This document shows positions 24,569 through 32,981 of a DNA stretch of 64,000 bases, piece by piece. The stretch's first letter is position 1. Every line of letters begins with the position of its first letter. Where the stretch lies: the NCBI RefSeq assembly GCF_900188185.1, contig NZ_FZPA01000003.1, positions 1-64,000 of the forward strand, read 5' to 3'. The notes beneath the pieces were generated by a model that ran no database searches, was not told where the DNA came from, and saw only the letters and a list, made by a program, of their open reading frames with translations. A program made the position numbers and the translations under genes. Origin of the DNA: Sphingopyxis indica (GTDB lineage Bacteria; Pseudomonadota; Alphaproteobacteria; Sphingomonadales; Sphingomonadaceae).

Positions 24569-24993
24569 CGCGCGCCGTTAGCAGGCGAAAGCGCGGCTGT
24601 CAGCAAGGAGTGGGCGGCGCGGCCCGCGCGAGGCGATTTCGTCCAAAGTTCAGTAAAGTTCAGCCTTGTGACGCGTCCTTTCCCTGGTGGGGCCGCCGCA
24701 CCGAAAGGCCGGCGGTGTCCGACGAATCAGTGAGCGAGCCGCCCGGTGCGGCGGCACGCGCAGGCGTTGCGACGGGAGGGCGGGATCGGACGAGTCAAAG
24801 AGCGATGGCGGCAATGCTGGCACAGCGGGATAATGTAGGAAAGCGATATTTTCGCGCGGAGACGCGGGGGGAGGCGAAGAAGAAGAAAAGAGGATCTCAC
24901 GCAAAGGCGCAAAGGCACGAAGAGGCTTGCCCTGCAGCGGGAGCGACGCCACTGTGCCGCCGTCGAGAAGGGCAGATCGGGGCGAAAAGATTA
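24569..24993. other. Divergent gap between lepA and the restriction gene
   Basis: Besides the 24-bp repeat, 24848-24935 contains degenerate R7-type sequence (TTTTCGCGCGGAGACGCG, then ACGCAAAGGCGCAAAGGCAC). Although the frame of the restriction gene stays open through here, its composition is repeat-like and the first good start is ATG 24994. Confidence 0.55.
24643..24666 (-). repeat. 24-bp dispersed repeat, copy 2
   Basis: Exact reverse complement of 1221-1244 (CCAAAGTTCAGTAAAGTTCA then GCCT). It lies in the lepA/restriction-gene gap. Confidence 0.85.
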
Positions 24994-27900
24994 ATGGATA
25001 TTGCCGGTTATCTGGAAGAGGTGCGTTCACAGTTCGAGAGCGGACACGCAACCGAGCATAGCTATCGCCCCGCCTTGTTCCGCCTGTTTCAGAGCATCGA
25101 CCCGGCGATCACCGTGGTCAACGAACCGAAGCGCGGCGACGCGGGCATGGTCGACTTCCTGTTCGAGCGCGACGGCGTGCCCTTCGGCTGGGCCGAGGCG
25201 AAAGACATCGACAAGGACGTCATCCGACTGAAAGGCTATTCGGTCGAGCAGCGCAAACGCTATGAGGCGGCCTATCCCAACCTGATCTATACCAATGGCG
25301 TCGATTTCGAGTTCATCCGCGACGGCGCGCCGGTGCATTTCGTGTCGATCGCCGATTTCCTGTTGGGGTTGCAGCAGAACCCGGAGCGGTTCGAGGAACT
25401 GGAACGCCAGCTTCGCCTGTTTGCGGAAGCGAAGCCGATCAGCATCCGGTCGGCGGCAAAGCTGGCCGAGATGATGGCGGCGAAGGCGGCGATCATCAAG
25501 GACGAGATCGGTATCGCGCTGGCCGACGACCCCGACTATCGCAGCGGGCTGGGCGGCCAGTATCAAAGTTTCAAGGCCAATCTGCTGCCCGCGCTGACCC
25601 CCGACGAATTTGCCGACATTTATGCCGAGACGATCACCTACGGCATGTTCGCCGCGCGCTTTCACGACGACACGCCCGACACATTCAGCCGCGCCGAGGC
25701 GCTGGAGAAACTGCCCGCGTCGAACCCCTTTCTGAAAGGGTTGTTCGATTATATCGCCGGCCCGGCGCTGCCCAATCGCCTGCGTTATATTGTCGACGAT
25801 CTGGCGCAGGTGCTGCGCGCGAGCGACCCGCATTCGCTGTTCAAGGATTTCGGCAAGTTCACCGCGCGCAACGACCCCTTCATCCATTTCTATGAAGACT
25901 TCCTCGCCGCCTATAACCCCAGGAAGCGCAAGAGCCGGGGGGTGTGGTACACGCCCGAACCCGTCGTCGATTTCATCGTCCGCGCGGTCGACGATGTGCT
26001 GAAGAGCGAGTTCGGCCTGCCCGACGGGCTGGCCGACACCAGCAAGGTGACGGTCGACTGGGACACCGGGCAGGACGACCCCAAGACGGGCAAGGCGCGC
26101 ACGATCAGGAAGGATGTTCACAAGGTCCAGATATTGGACCCGGCGACGGGCACGGGCACCTTTCTGGCGAAGGCGGTGCAGCTGATTTCGGACCGGGTGA
26201 AGGCGCGCGCGCCGGGCAAATGGTCATCCTATGTCGAACAGGATCTGCTGCCGCGACTGCATGGTTTCGAGCTGCTGATGGCGAGTTATGCCATGTGCCA
26301 CATGAAGCTGGACATGATGCTGACCGAGACGGGATACAAGCCGAGCGCAAAGCCGCCGCGCCTGTCGGTGTGGCTGACCAACGCGCTGGAACCCGCCGAG
26401 CGCGAGGTGAAGGACCTGTTCTTTCAGCCGCTCGCCGAGGAAGCACGCGGGGCGAGCGAGGTCAAGCGGCAGACGCCGATCATGTGCGTCATCGGCAATC
26501 CGCCTTATTCTGGGCACTCATCCAATAAAGGCGATTGGATCGAGAGCTTGATGGCCGACTACAAGGTCAGCCCGGAACTCAAGCGCCCCGCGCAAGCCAA
26601 ATGGCTTTCCGACGACTATGTGAAGTTCATTCGTTTCGGCGAGCATATGATCGAACGGAACGGCAAGGGCGTGTTGGCCTTCATCACCAACCACGGCTAC
26701 CTCGACAATCCCACGTTCCTCGACATGCGGGACCACCTGCGGAAGACGTTCGACCGCATCTATGTTCTGGATCTGCACGGCAATGCCAAGAAAAAAGAAG
26801 TTGCTCCGGACGGCTCTCCGGACAAAAATGTCTTTGATATTCAACAAGGTGTTGCTATATTCATAGCAATTAGGCTCGGCAGTGGCTCGGCAGTGGCTCG
26901 GCATGCCGAGCTTTCGGAAATCCGCCACGGCGAGCTTTGGGGCGGTCGCAACGCCAAGAACGAAGCCTTATGGGCCGGAACCGTGCAGGCGTTGTGCGAC
27001 CAGGATGTTTCGCCTGAATCCCCACCGTGGCGATTCAAGCCGACCGATAAGGAAACGGAAGCCGCGTATCTTGTCGGCTTCTCCGTCGCCGACCTGTTTT
27101 CCCCGAACGGCAGCCCTGCACCGGGTATCGTAACCACCCAAGATGAGTTCGCCATTTCATGGAATAGTCTGGAAACAGCTGAAAAGGTCGAAGCGTTGTT
27201 GGCTACGCATGATGAGGCCGAAGCGCGAAGGCTGTTCCGGCTCTGTTCTCAGAACCAGTGGAATTATCAGGCAGCAAAAAAGGCTCTGCCAACTACCGAT
27301 TGGAGGTCGCTGATAACCCCAGTGCTCTATCGGCCTTTCGACGTCAGGTTCACGGTCTATGATTCTCATGTTGCCGTGCATCGGCGAGAGCGAGCTATGA
27401 ACCATTTCTTCAAGCGCAACGATCTTGGTTTGATGATTGCCCGGCAGGCCATTCAGGGCGACGCTGGTTACAGCCAAGTGGTTGCCGTTGATAAGATAAT
27501 CGACAATCGCGCTATCTTCTCAAACAAGGGCATCTCGCAATTATTGCCTCTCTATCTCTATCCGAAGGAAGGGACACTCGACCGGACCATCCGCCTGAAT
27601 CTCGATCCCAAACTCTACGCCGCCATCTGCGCCGCCGCCGGGATCGACCCCACCGATACTGCGATGTCGCGCAAGGCCGATGGCCCCCACCCCAACCCCT
27701 CCCCTGAAGGGGAGGGGTTTTATGATTTCCGCGCCGCCACGGGCGACGCGCGGCCGAGCGAGGTCAAGGTTTTCGACTATATCTATGGCGTGCTGCACGC
27801 GCCGAACTATCGCGAGACCTATGCCGAGTTTCTGAAGATCGACTTTCCGCGCATTCCCTACCCCAAGTCGCCTGAGGCGTTTCGCCATGTCAGCGAAAAG

Positions 27901-28317
27901 GGTGAGGCGCTGCGGCGGCTGCATCTGATGGAAGCGGCCGCGATCGGCGAGACGCCCTATCGTTATGACGGCGAAGGCGGCGATGTGGTGGCGAGCGGCT
28001 TTCCGAAGTTCGAACCCTGTTCGCAGGGGAGCGCGGGCTCGCCCTCTCCTTCCGGCGCTGACGCGCCTCCCTTCTCTCCCCCGAAGGGGAGAGGGCAGAC
28101 GGGCCGTGTGTTCATCAACAAGGATCAATATTTCGAGGACGTGTCCGAAATCGCGTGGAATTTCCATATCGGCGGTTATCAGCCGGCGCAGAAGTGGCTG
28201 AAGGACCGGCGCGGGCGGGCGCTGTCGTTCGACGACATCGGCCACTATCAGAAGATCGTCAAAATCCTGTCCGAAACCGACCGGATCATGCGCGAGATCG
28301 AGCTGCCGCTCGAATAG
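24994..28317 (+). CDS. Single-chain restriction-modification enzyme (type IIG-like)
   Basis: 1107 residues. The N-terminal part has a PD-(D/E)xK pattern (GMVDFLFERDGVPFGWAEAK; Asp54, Glu68, Lys70). The N6-adenine methyltransferase core has motif I ILDPATGTGTFLAKA (about 381-395) and motif IV IGNPPYSG (NPPY at 502-505). The region after about 600 is the likely specificity domain. No separate methyltransferase, specificity or helicase gene is adjacent, so it is probably autonomous, unlike helicase-bearing type ISP enzymes. Two palindromic repeat sequences are translated in frame near residues 900 and 1010-1037. Confidence 0.85.
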   Translation: MDIAGYLEEVRSQFESGHATEHSYRPALFRLFQSIDPAITVVNEPKRGDAGMVDFLFERDGVPFGWAEAKDIDKDVIRLKGYSVEQRKRYEAAYPNLIYTNGVDFEFIRDGAPVHFVSIADFLLGLQQNPERFEELERQLRLFAEAKPISIRSAAKLAEMMAAKAAIIKDEIGIALADDPDYRSGLGGQYQSFKANLLPALTPDEFADIYAETITYGMFAARFHDDTPDTFSRAEALEKLPASNPFLKGLFDYIAGPALPNRLRYIVDDLAQVLRASDPHSLFKDFGKFTARNDPFIHFYEDFLAAYNPRKRKSRGVWYTPEPVVDFIVRAVDDVLKSEFGLPDGLADTSKVTVDWDTGQDDPKTGKARTIRKDVHKVQILDPATGTGTFLAKAVQLISDRVKARAPGKWSSYVEQDLLPRLHGFELLMASYAMCHMKLDMMLTETGYKPSAKPPRLSVWLTNALEPAEREVKDLFFQPLAEEARGASEVKRQTPIMCVIGNPPYSGHSSNKGDWIESLMADYKVSPELKRPAQAKWLSDDYVKFIRFGEHMIERNGKGVLAFITNHGYLDNPTFLDMRDHLRKTFDRIYVLDLHGNAKKKEVAPDGSPDKNVFDIQQGVAIFIAIRLGSGSAVARHAELSEIRHGELWGGRNAKNEALWAGTVQALCDQDVSPESPPWRFKPTDKETEAAYLVGFSVADLFSPNGSPAPGIVTTQDEFAISWNSLETAEKVEALLATHDEAEARRLFRLCSQNQWNYQAAKKALPTTDWRSLITPVLYRPFDVRFTVYDSHVAVHRRERAMNHFFKRNDLGLMIARQAIQGDAGYSQVVAVDKIIDNRAIFSNKGISQLLPLYLYPKEGTLDRTIRLNLDPKLYAAICAAAGIDPTDTAMSRKADGPHPNPSPEGEGFYDFRAATGDARPSEVKVFDYIYGVLHAPNYRETYAEFLKIDFPRIPYPKSPEAFRHVSEKGEALRRLHLMEAAAIGETPYRYDGEGGDVVASGFPKFEPCSQGSAGSPSPSGADAPPFSPPKGRGQTGRVFINKDQYFEDVSEIAWNFHIGGYQPAQKWLKDRRGRALSFDDIGHYQKIVKILSETDRIMREIELPLE
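27694..27719. repeat. Palindrome inside the restriction gene
   Basis: AACCCCTCCCCT-GA-AGGGGAGGGGTT, perfect 12-bp arms, read in frame as PNPSPEGEGF. It has the form of an intergenic repeat. Confidence 0.85.
28033..28102. repeat. Second palindromic insert inside the restriction gene
   Basis: CCCTCTCC (left) and the inner hairpin CTCTCCCC-CGAA-GGGGAGAG (right), translated as a Ser/Pro/Gly-rich stretch (GSPSPSGADAPPFSPPKGRG) that breaks otherwise ordinary protein sequence. Confidence 0.75.
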
Positions 28318-28344
28318 CGCGATCGGCCGGGCGCGACGACGGCC

Positions 28345-29115
28345 CTATAGGGTCACCCACAGCACCAGCCCCGGCGGCGGCGCGGGCGGCGGCGCGTCGG
28401 CGGGGTGACGCACCGCGTCGGCGCGGGCGCGGGCGAGGATGGCGGGGGGGACGCCCGGCGCGTGGAAGATATGGTCGGCCTGGCCGAGCAGGCGCGCGGC
28501 GCGCAGCGTGAGGTCGTCGGGGTCGGCGCTGGTCAGGCGGATGGTTTCGAGGCGCGCGGGGCGCGCGGCCGTTTCGGGCGCGGCGAGCCAATCCTCGACT
28601 TGGCCGGCGGCGTCGGGGGCGAGCGGGTCGAGCGGGGCGCCAGGGGCGAGCGCGGCGTCGATCGCGCGGCGGCGGCTGGCGGGGTCGGGCCAGCGCGCCT
28701 TCATCGCATCGCGCGCCTTGAAGAGCGCCGCAGCGAGGTCGCCGAGCCGGGCGGGCAGCAGCGCCTCGATGCGCTGGCGCACCGCCTTGGCGAGCCCCGC
28801 CGAGGCGCCGCCGGTGCCGATCGCGATGGTGACGGGGGCGCGGTCGACGATCGCTGGCGTGGTGAAATCGCAGAGCGCCGGGCGGTCGACGACGTTGACG
28901 AGCAGCCCCTTCGCGCGCAGCGCTTCGGCGGCGGCGCGCGCGGCATCCTCGTCGGCGAGCGCGACGAAGGCGATGGTGGCGCCCGGCTCCCATGCGCGGA
29001 CGATGCGGCCGCCCGCGCGCTCGATCAGCCGCGCCTTGGCGTCGGCGGCCTCCCCCTCCCCCACCAGCACGGCGGCGCGGCCGGAAAGGTTCAGGAAGAT
29101 GGGGAGTTGGTGCAT
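28345..29115 (-). CDS. Precorrin-2 dehydrogenase / sirohydrochlorin ferrochelatase with degenerate SUMT tail
   Basis: 256 residues from ATG 29115. The N-terminal NAD-binding domain (SGRAAVLVGEGEAADAKARL, 11-30; FTTPAIVDRAPVTIAIGTGG about 84-103) and the dimerisation segment (about 115-165) match the CysG/Met8 module for the last two steps of siroheme synthesis. Residues 190-236 (SADPDDLTLRAARLLGQADH) match only the beginning of the uroporphyrinogen-III methyltransferase domain and then stop. Methylation must come from another gene. The start is just after repeat R4. Confidence 0.85.
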   Translation of the reverse strand: MHQLPIFLNLSGRAAVLVGEGEAADAKARLIERAGGRIVRAWEPGATIAFVALADEDAARAAAEALRAKGLLVNVVDRPALCDFTTPAIVDRAPVTIAIGTGGASAGLAKAVRQRIEALLPARLGDLAAALFKARDAMKARWPDPASRRRAIDAALAPGAPLDPLAPDAAGQVEDWLAAPETAARPARLETIRLTSADPDDLTLRAARLLGQADHIFHAPGVPPAILARARADAVRHPADAPPPAPPPGLVLWVTL

Positions 29116-29130
29116 CGAATGTCCTTCTCG

Positions 29131-29222
29131 TTCGTCATGCCGGACTTGATCCGGCATCCATTCGCCCTCGCACCAGCGGGCAAGCGCCGAATGGACCCCG
29201 GATCAAGTCCGGGGTGACGAAG
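29131..29222. repeat. Palindromic repeat R4, copy 2
   Basis: TTCGTCATGCCGGACTTGAT at the left and ATCAAGTCCGGGGTGACGAA at the right, with ATTCG/CGAAT inner arms, between cysG-like and lysA. Confidence 0.8.
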
Positions 29223-29264
29223 GAAGGGATAGACCCGCGACCGGCCTCCGCGCAACGCAGCCGA

Positions 29265-30524
29265 TCACTCGATCCAGTCGGGCACGCGTTCGGCGGCCAT
29301 GATCGTGCCCGCGGCAATGCGGTCGGCGACGGTGATATAGCGGTCGCCGTCGACGAGCACCTCGGGCACCAGGCTGCGGCTGTTGTAGGTCGAGGCCATG
29401 GTTGCGCCATAGGCGCCCGCGGTGCGGAAGGCGGCGAGGTCGCCCGATTTCACCGCGTCGATCACCCGGTCGCGCGCGAAGGTGTCGCCGGTCTCGCACA
29501 CCGGGCCGACGATCGAGGCGGTCATTTTCTCGCCGTTCGGCTCGACCGCCACGAAATCGTGATACGCATCATAGAGCGCGGGGCGCGCGAGGTCGTTCAT
29601 CGCGGCATCGACGATCACGAAGGGGTGGCTCGCGCCGGGCTTGACCCACAGCACTTCGGTGAGCAGCACGCCGGTATTGCCCGCGATCACGCGGCCGGGT
29701 TCGAACATCAGCGTGACGTCCCAGTCCTTGGTCACGCGCGCGACCATCGCGCCATAGTCGGCGGGCGACGGCGGATTGTCCTCGGGCCGATAGGGCACGC
29801 CGAGGCCGCCGCCAAGGTCGACGTGGGTGATGCTGTGCCCCGCGGCGCGCAGGTCGGCGATCAGGCGGCCGACGCGCTCGAACGCGGCTTCGAGCGGCGC
29901 GAGGCTGGTGAGCTGGCTGCCGATGTGGAGCGCGACCCCGCGCATCTTCAATCCCGGAAGCCCTGCGAGCCGGTCGAAGATCGCGGGCGCGACGTCGATG
30001 CCGACCCCGAACTTGTTCTCGGCCTTGCCCGTCGAGATTTTCGCGTGGGTGCCGGCATCGACGTCGGGGTTGACGCGCAGCACCGCCTGCGCGGTCGTTT
30101 CCTTCGCCGCGGCGATCTCCGCAAGCGCGACGCCTTCGGGTTCATGCTCGATATTGAACTGGCCGATGCCGCGGTCGAGCCCCTGCGCGAGCTCGGCGCG
30201 CGTCTTGCCGACGCCCGAAAAGACGATGTCCTCGGCCGCCATGCCCGCGGCGAGCGCGCGTTCGAGCTCGCCGCCCGACACGACGTCGGCGCCATAGCCC
30301 TGCCGCGCGAGCACGCGCAGCACGCCCAGATTGGGGTTGCACTTGATCGCAAAGGCGATGTGCTTCTTCGGCACATCCTTCAGCGCGTCGCGGAACACCT
30401 GCGCATGGCGCTCGAGCGTCGCGCGCGAATAGACATAGACGGGGGTGCCGATCTCTTCGGCGATGCGGGGCAGCGGAATATCCTCGGCGTGGAGGACGCC
30501 GTCGCGGTATTGAAAATGATCCAT
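29265..30524 (-). CDS. lysA: Diaminopimelate decarboxylase LysA
   Basis: 419 residues. It makes L-lysine from meso-diaminopimelate. The PLP lysine is in HIAFAIKCNPN (Lys61). GGGLGVPYRPED binds the phosphate, and PVCETGDTFA contributes the substrate Cys from the partner subunit. The length is typical. It is followed 18 bases upstream by a lipoprotein gene on the same strand, then argH, forming a likely operon argH-lipoprotein-lysA. Confidence 0.97.
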   Translation of the reverse strand: MDHFQYRDGVLHAEDIPLPRIAEEIGTPVYVYSRATLERHAQVFRDALKDVPKKHIAFAIKCNPNLGVLRVLARQGYGADVVSGGELERALAAGMAAEDIVFSGVGKTRAELAQGLDRGIGQFNIEHEPEGVALAEIAAAKETTAQAVLRVNPDVDAGTHAKISTGKAENKFGVGIDVAPAIFDRLAGLPGLKMRGVALHIGSQLTSLAPLEAAFERVGRLIADLRAAGHSITHVDLGGGLGVPYRPEDNPPSPADYGAMVARVTKDWDVTLMFEPGRVIAGNTGVLLTEVLWVKPGASHPFVIVDAAMNDLARPALYDAYHDFVAVEPNGEKMTASIVGPVCETGDTFARDRVIDAVKSGDLAAFRTAGAYGATMASTYNSRSLVPEVLVDGDRYITVADRIAAGTIMAAERVPDWIE

Positions 30525-30542
30525 GAAAGAAGGTCCTGAAAC

Positions 30543-30800
30543 TCAGCCCGGCGGGGGCAGGTCGAAATCGTCGGGTTCGCGCTTTTCCGAGCGTTTGAGA
30601 AGTTCGTCGCTGCGCACCGGCATGGCCTGTGCGTCAGGCGTCGTAAGCTCCTCGTTTGTCGGGGGGCGCGTCGCGCCGATGGGAATGACCGGGGCGGCCT
30701 GTCCCGCCACCGGTTTCAGATCCTCGCGCTGACCGCAACCGCCGAGGGCGGCCAGCAAGGCGGCTCCCCCGAAAGTCGCAGCGATCAGACGAATGCGCAT
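30543..30800 (-). CDS. Small lipoprotein between argH and lysA
   Basis: 85 residues. MRIRLIAATFGGAALLAALG then GC gives a lipobox LGGC with Cys22. The mature part is Pro-rich with TRPPTNEELTTPDAQA. It starts 1 base before the argH stop region (gap of 1 base), strongly suggesting co-transcription. Short lipoproteins of this kind often sit beside lysA (LptM-like), but identity is uncertain. Confidence 0.75.
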   Translation of the reverse strand: MRIRLIAATFGGAALLAALGGCGQREDLKPVAGQAAPVIPIGATRPPTNEELTTPDAQAMPVRSDELLKRSEKREPDDFDLPPPG

Positions 30801-30801
30801 G

Positions 30802-32199
30802 TCAATTCTCCAGCGCGGCGCGCGCCGCGGCGATGGCGTCTTTTACCCGCTCGGGAGCGGTGCCGCCATAGCTCTTGCGGCTCGCGACCGACGCCTCGAC
30901 GGTCAGCGCCGCGAGCGCGGCGGGCGTCACCGCGGCGTGGATCGCGGCCGCCGCTTCGGCGGGCAGCTGCGACAGGTCAACGCCGAGTTCTTCGCATCGT
31001 TTCACGCAGGCGCCGACGATGTGATGCGCCTCGCGGAAGGGCACCCCCGCCTCGCGCACCAGCCAGTCGGCAAGGTCGGTCGCGGTCGAATAGCCCGATG
31101 CGGCGAGCGCGCGCATCCGGTCGGTGCGGAAGGTCAGCGTCTCGACCATGCCGGTCATCGCGGCAAGCGACAGCGCGAGCGCGTCGAACGCTTCGAAGAC
31201 GGTCACCTTGTCGTCCTGCAAATCCTTCGAATAGGTGAGCGGCAGCCCCTTCACGATCACGGCGAGCCGCTGAAAGGCGCCGAGCAGCAGCCCCGCGCGT
31301 CCGCGCACCAGCTCGGCGGCGTCGGGGTTGCGCTTTTGCGGCATGATCGAGCTGCCCGTCGACCAGGCGTCGGGCAAGGCGACGAAGCCGAAGGGCTGGC
31401 TCGCCCAGATCACCACCTCTTCGGCAAGGCGCGAGAGATGGATCGCGGCGATCGACGCGGCGGCGCAGAATTCGAGCGCGAAGTCGCGGTCGGACACCGC
31501 GTCGATGCTGTTCGTCATCGGCCGGTCGAAGCCGAGCGCCTGTGCCGTCGCGTCGCGGTCGAGCGGAAAGCTGGTCCCCGCGAGCGCCGCGGCGCCGAGC
31601 GGCGATTCGTTGAGCCGCGCGCGCGCATCGCGAAAGCGCGAGCGGTCGCGGCGCGCCATTTCGACATAGGCGAGGAGGTGATGGCCGAGCGTCACCGGCT
31701 GCGCGACCTGCAAATGGGTGAAGCCGGGCATGATGCTGTCCGCATGGTCTTCGGCGCGCACGAGCAGCGCGACCTGCAAGCCCTTCAGCCCCGCGTCGAT
31801 GCGGTCGCAGGCGGTGCGCGTCCACAGGCGGAAGTCGGTCGCGACCTGGTCGTTGCGTGAGCGCGCGGTGTGCAGCCGCCCCGCCGCTTCGCCGACGATC
31901 TCCTTGAGCCGCGCTTCGACGGTCATATGGATGTCTTCGAGGCTGAGGTCGACGGGAACGCCGTTCGCCGCATATTCCCCCGCGATCTGCGCAAGGCCGG
32001 CATCGATCGCCGCGGCGTCTTCGGCGGCGATGATCCCCTGCGCGCCGAGCATCGCGGCGTGCGCGCGGCTTGCGGCGATATCCTCTTCCCACAGCCGTTT
32101 GTCGACGGGGATCGACGCATTTATCTCTTGCATGATCGCCGCCGGGCCGCCACCGAAGCGGCCGCCCCACATGCTGTTACTCTCGGGAGAATTCGCCAT
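30802..32199 (-). CDS. argH: Argininosuccinate lyase ArgH
   Basis: 465 residues from ATG 32199. An alternative ATG at 32172 begins MWGGRFGGG, closer to other ArgH starts. It splits argininosuccinate to arginine and fumarate. [20 protein letters not shown], the [17 protein letters not shown] motif and the fumarase-superfamily signature [12 protein letters not shown] (catalytic loop Ser) are all present. Confidence 0.96.
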   Translation of the reverse strand: MANSPESNSMWGGRFGGGPAAIMQEINASIPVDKRLWEEDIAASRAHAAMLGAQGIIAAEDAAAIDAGLAQIAGEYAANGVPVDLSLEDIHMTVEARLKEIVGEAAGRLHTARSRNDQVATDFRLWTRTACDRIDAGLKGLQVALLVRAEDHADSIMPGFTHLQVAQPVTLGHHLLAYVEMARRDRSRFRDARARLNESPLGAAALAGTSFPLDRDATAQALGFDRPMTNSIDAVSDRDFALEFCAAASIAAIHLSRLAEEVVIWASQPFGFVALPDAWSTGSSIMPQKRNPDAAELVRGRAGLLLGAFQRLAVIVKGLPLTYSKDLQDDKVTVFEAFDALALSLAAMTGMVETLTFRTDRMRALAASGYSTATDLADWLVREAGVPFREAHHIVGACVKRCEELGVDLSQLPAEAAAAIHAAVTPAALAALTVEASVASRKSYGGTAPERVKDAIAAARAALEN

Positions 32200-32800
32200 T
32201 CGCCGCGTCCCAGATCCGAAATATGCCCTGCTCGCCCTGCTGCTCGCGGGGGCGGTCGCGGGCTGCGATAGGGAAAAGCCGCAGGCGGAGCAAGCGGACG
32301 CGCGACAAGCAAATGTTTCGCAAGGCGAAGCGAAGCGCGGGATCGAGAGTTTCGAGCATAAGCTCGACCGCAGCCATGCCGGCGAGGCGGCACCGAGCGC
32401 GACCTTCCGCGGTCCCGACGACGCGCCGGTGACGCTCGCGGCCTTTCGCGGGCGTCCGCTGCTCGTCAATCTGTGGGCGACCTGGTGCGCGCCGTGCGTC
32501 GCCGAAATGCCGACGCTCGACAAGCTCGCCGCCGCGCGGCGCGGCGCGCTGACCATAGTGCCGATCGCGCAGGATATTCAGGGCGCCGAGGTCGTCGATC
32601 CGTGGTTTCAGCAGGCGGGGCTGAGCGTGCTCCAGCCCTATCTCGACCCCGAAAATGCGCTGATCGACGCCGCCGCGGGCGGGCTGCCGACGAGCATCCT
32701 CTATGATGCCGACGGCAAGGAAGTGTGGCGGATCATCGGCGCGATCGACTGGCAGGGCGAAGAGGCGAAAAAGCTGCTGGCGGAGGTGGCAGAACGATAG
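32171..32800 (+). CDS. TlpA-like thioredoxin lipoprotein
   Basis: 209 residues. [20 protein letters not shown], a hydrophobic segment, and the lipobox AVAGC (Cys32) mark a lipoprotein. A thioredoxin fold follows, with [17 protein letters not shown] (WCAPC, Cys106/Cys109) and the cis-Pro [10 protein letters not shown]. It is a periplasm-facing thiol reductase, as in cytochrome c maturation. Its start overlaps the divergent argH start. If argH begins at 32172, the two genes share one CATG. Confidence 0.87.
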   Translation: MLLLSGEFAIRRVPDPKYALLALLLAGAVAGCDREKPQAEQADARQANVSQGEAKRGIESFEHKLDRSHAGEAAPSATFRGPDDAPVTLAAFRGRPLLVNLWATWCAPCVAEMPTLDKLAAARRGALTIVPIAQDIQGAEVVDPWFQQAGLSVLQPYLDPENALIDAAAGGLPTSILYDADGKEVWRIIGAIDWQGEEAKKLLAEVAER

Positions 32801-32830
32801 CGTCGAAGAATGATCGAATCGAAGAGCGAC

Positions 32831-32919
32831 GTGTGTCCCCGCGAAGGCGGGGACCCATCTCCTGCCGGTTCAACATGGAATCGCCGGGAGATGGGCTCCC
32901 GCCTTCGCGGGAGCACACA
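32831..32919. repeat. Repeat R1, copy 1
   Basis: GTGTGTCCCCGCGAAGGCGG at the left and GCCTTCGCGGGAGCACAC at the right, with CCATCTCC/GGAGATGG inner arms. It is one of five copies (37837, 40946, 42496, 60385). Confidence 0.9.
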
Positions 32920-32981
32920 GCTTCTTGATCGAATGGAGTGACCTTCGCTGCGATGACGGCGACGGGCGGACAGGGGAGAAG

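Noticed and set aside
24643-24666. GTTC-N6-GTTC inside the 24-bp repeat as an SOS box
   Set aside because: Spacing is 6 rather than the 7 required by alphaproteobacterial LexA.
24610-24993. Extension of the restriction gene upstream of ATG 24994
   Set aside because: The extra 128 codons cross repeat sequence and read Arg/Ala/Lys-rich. Family homology begins at MDIAGYLEEV.
29116-29264. Reading frames across the cysG-lysA gap
   Set aside because: The sequence is repeat R4. The frames exist only because the palindrome lacks stops on one strand.
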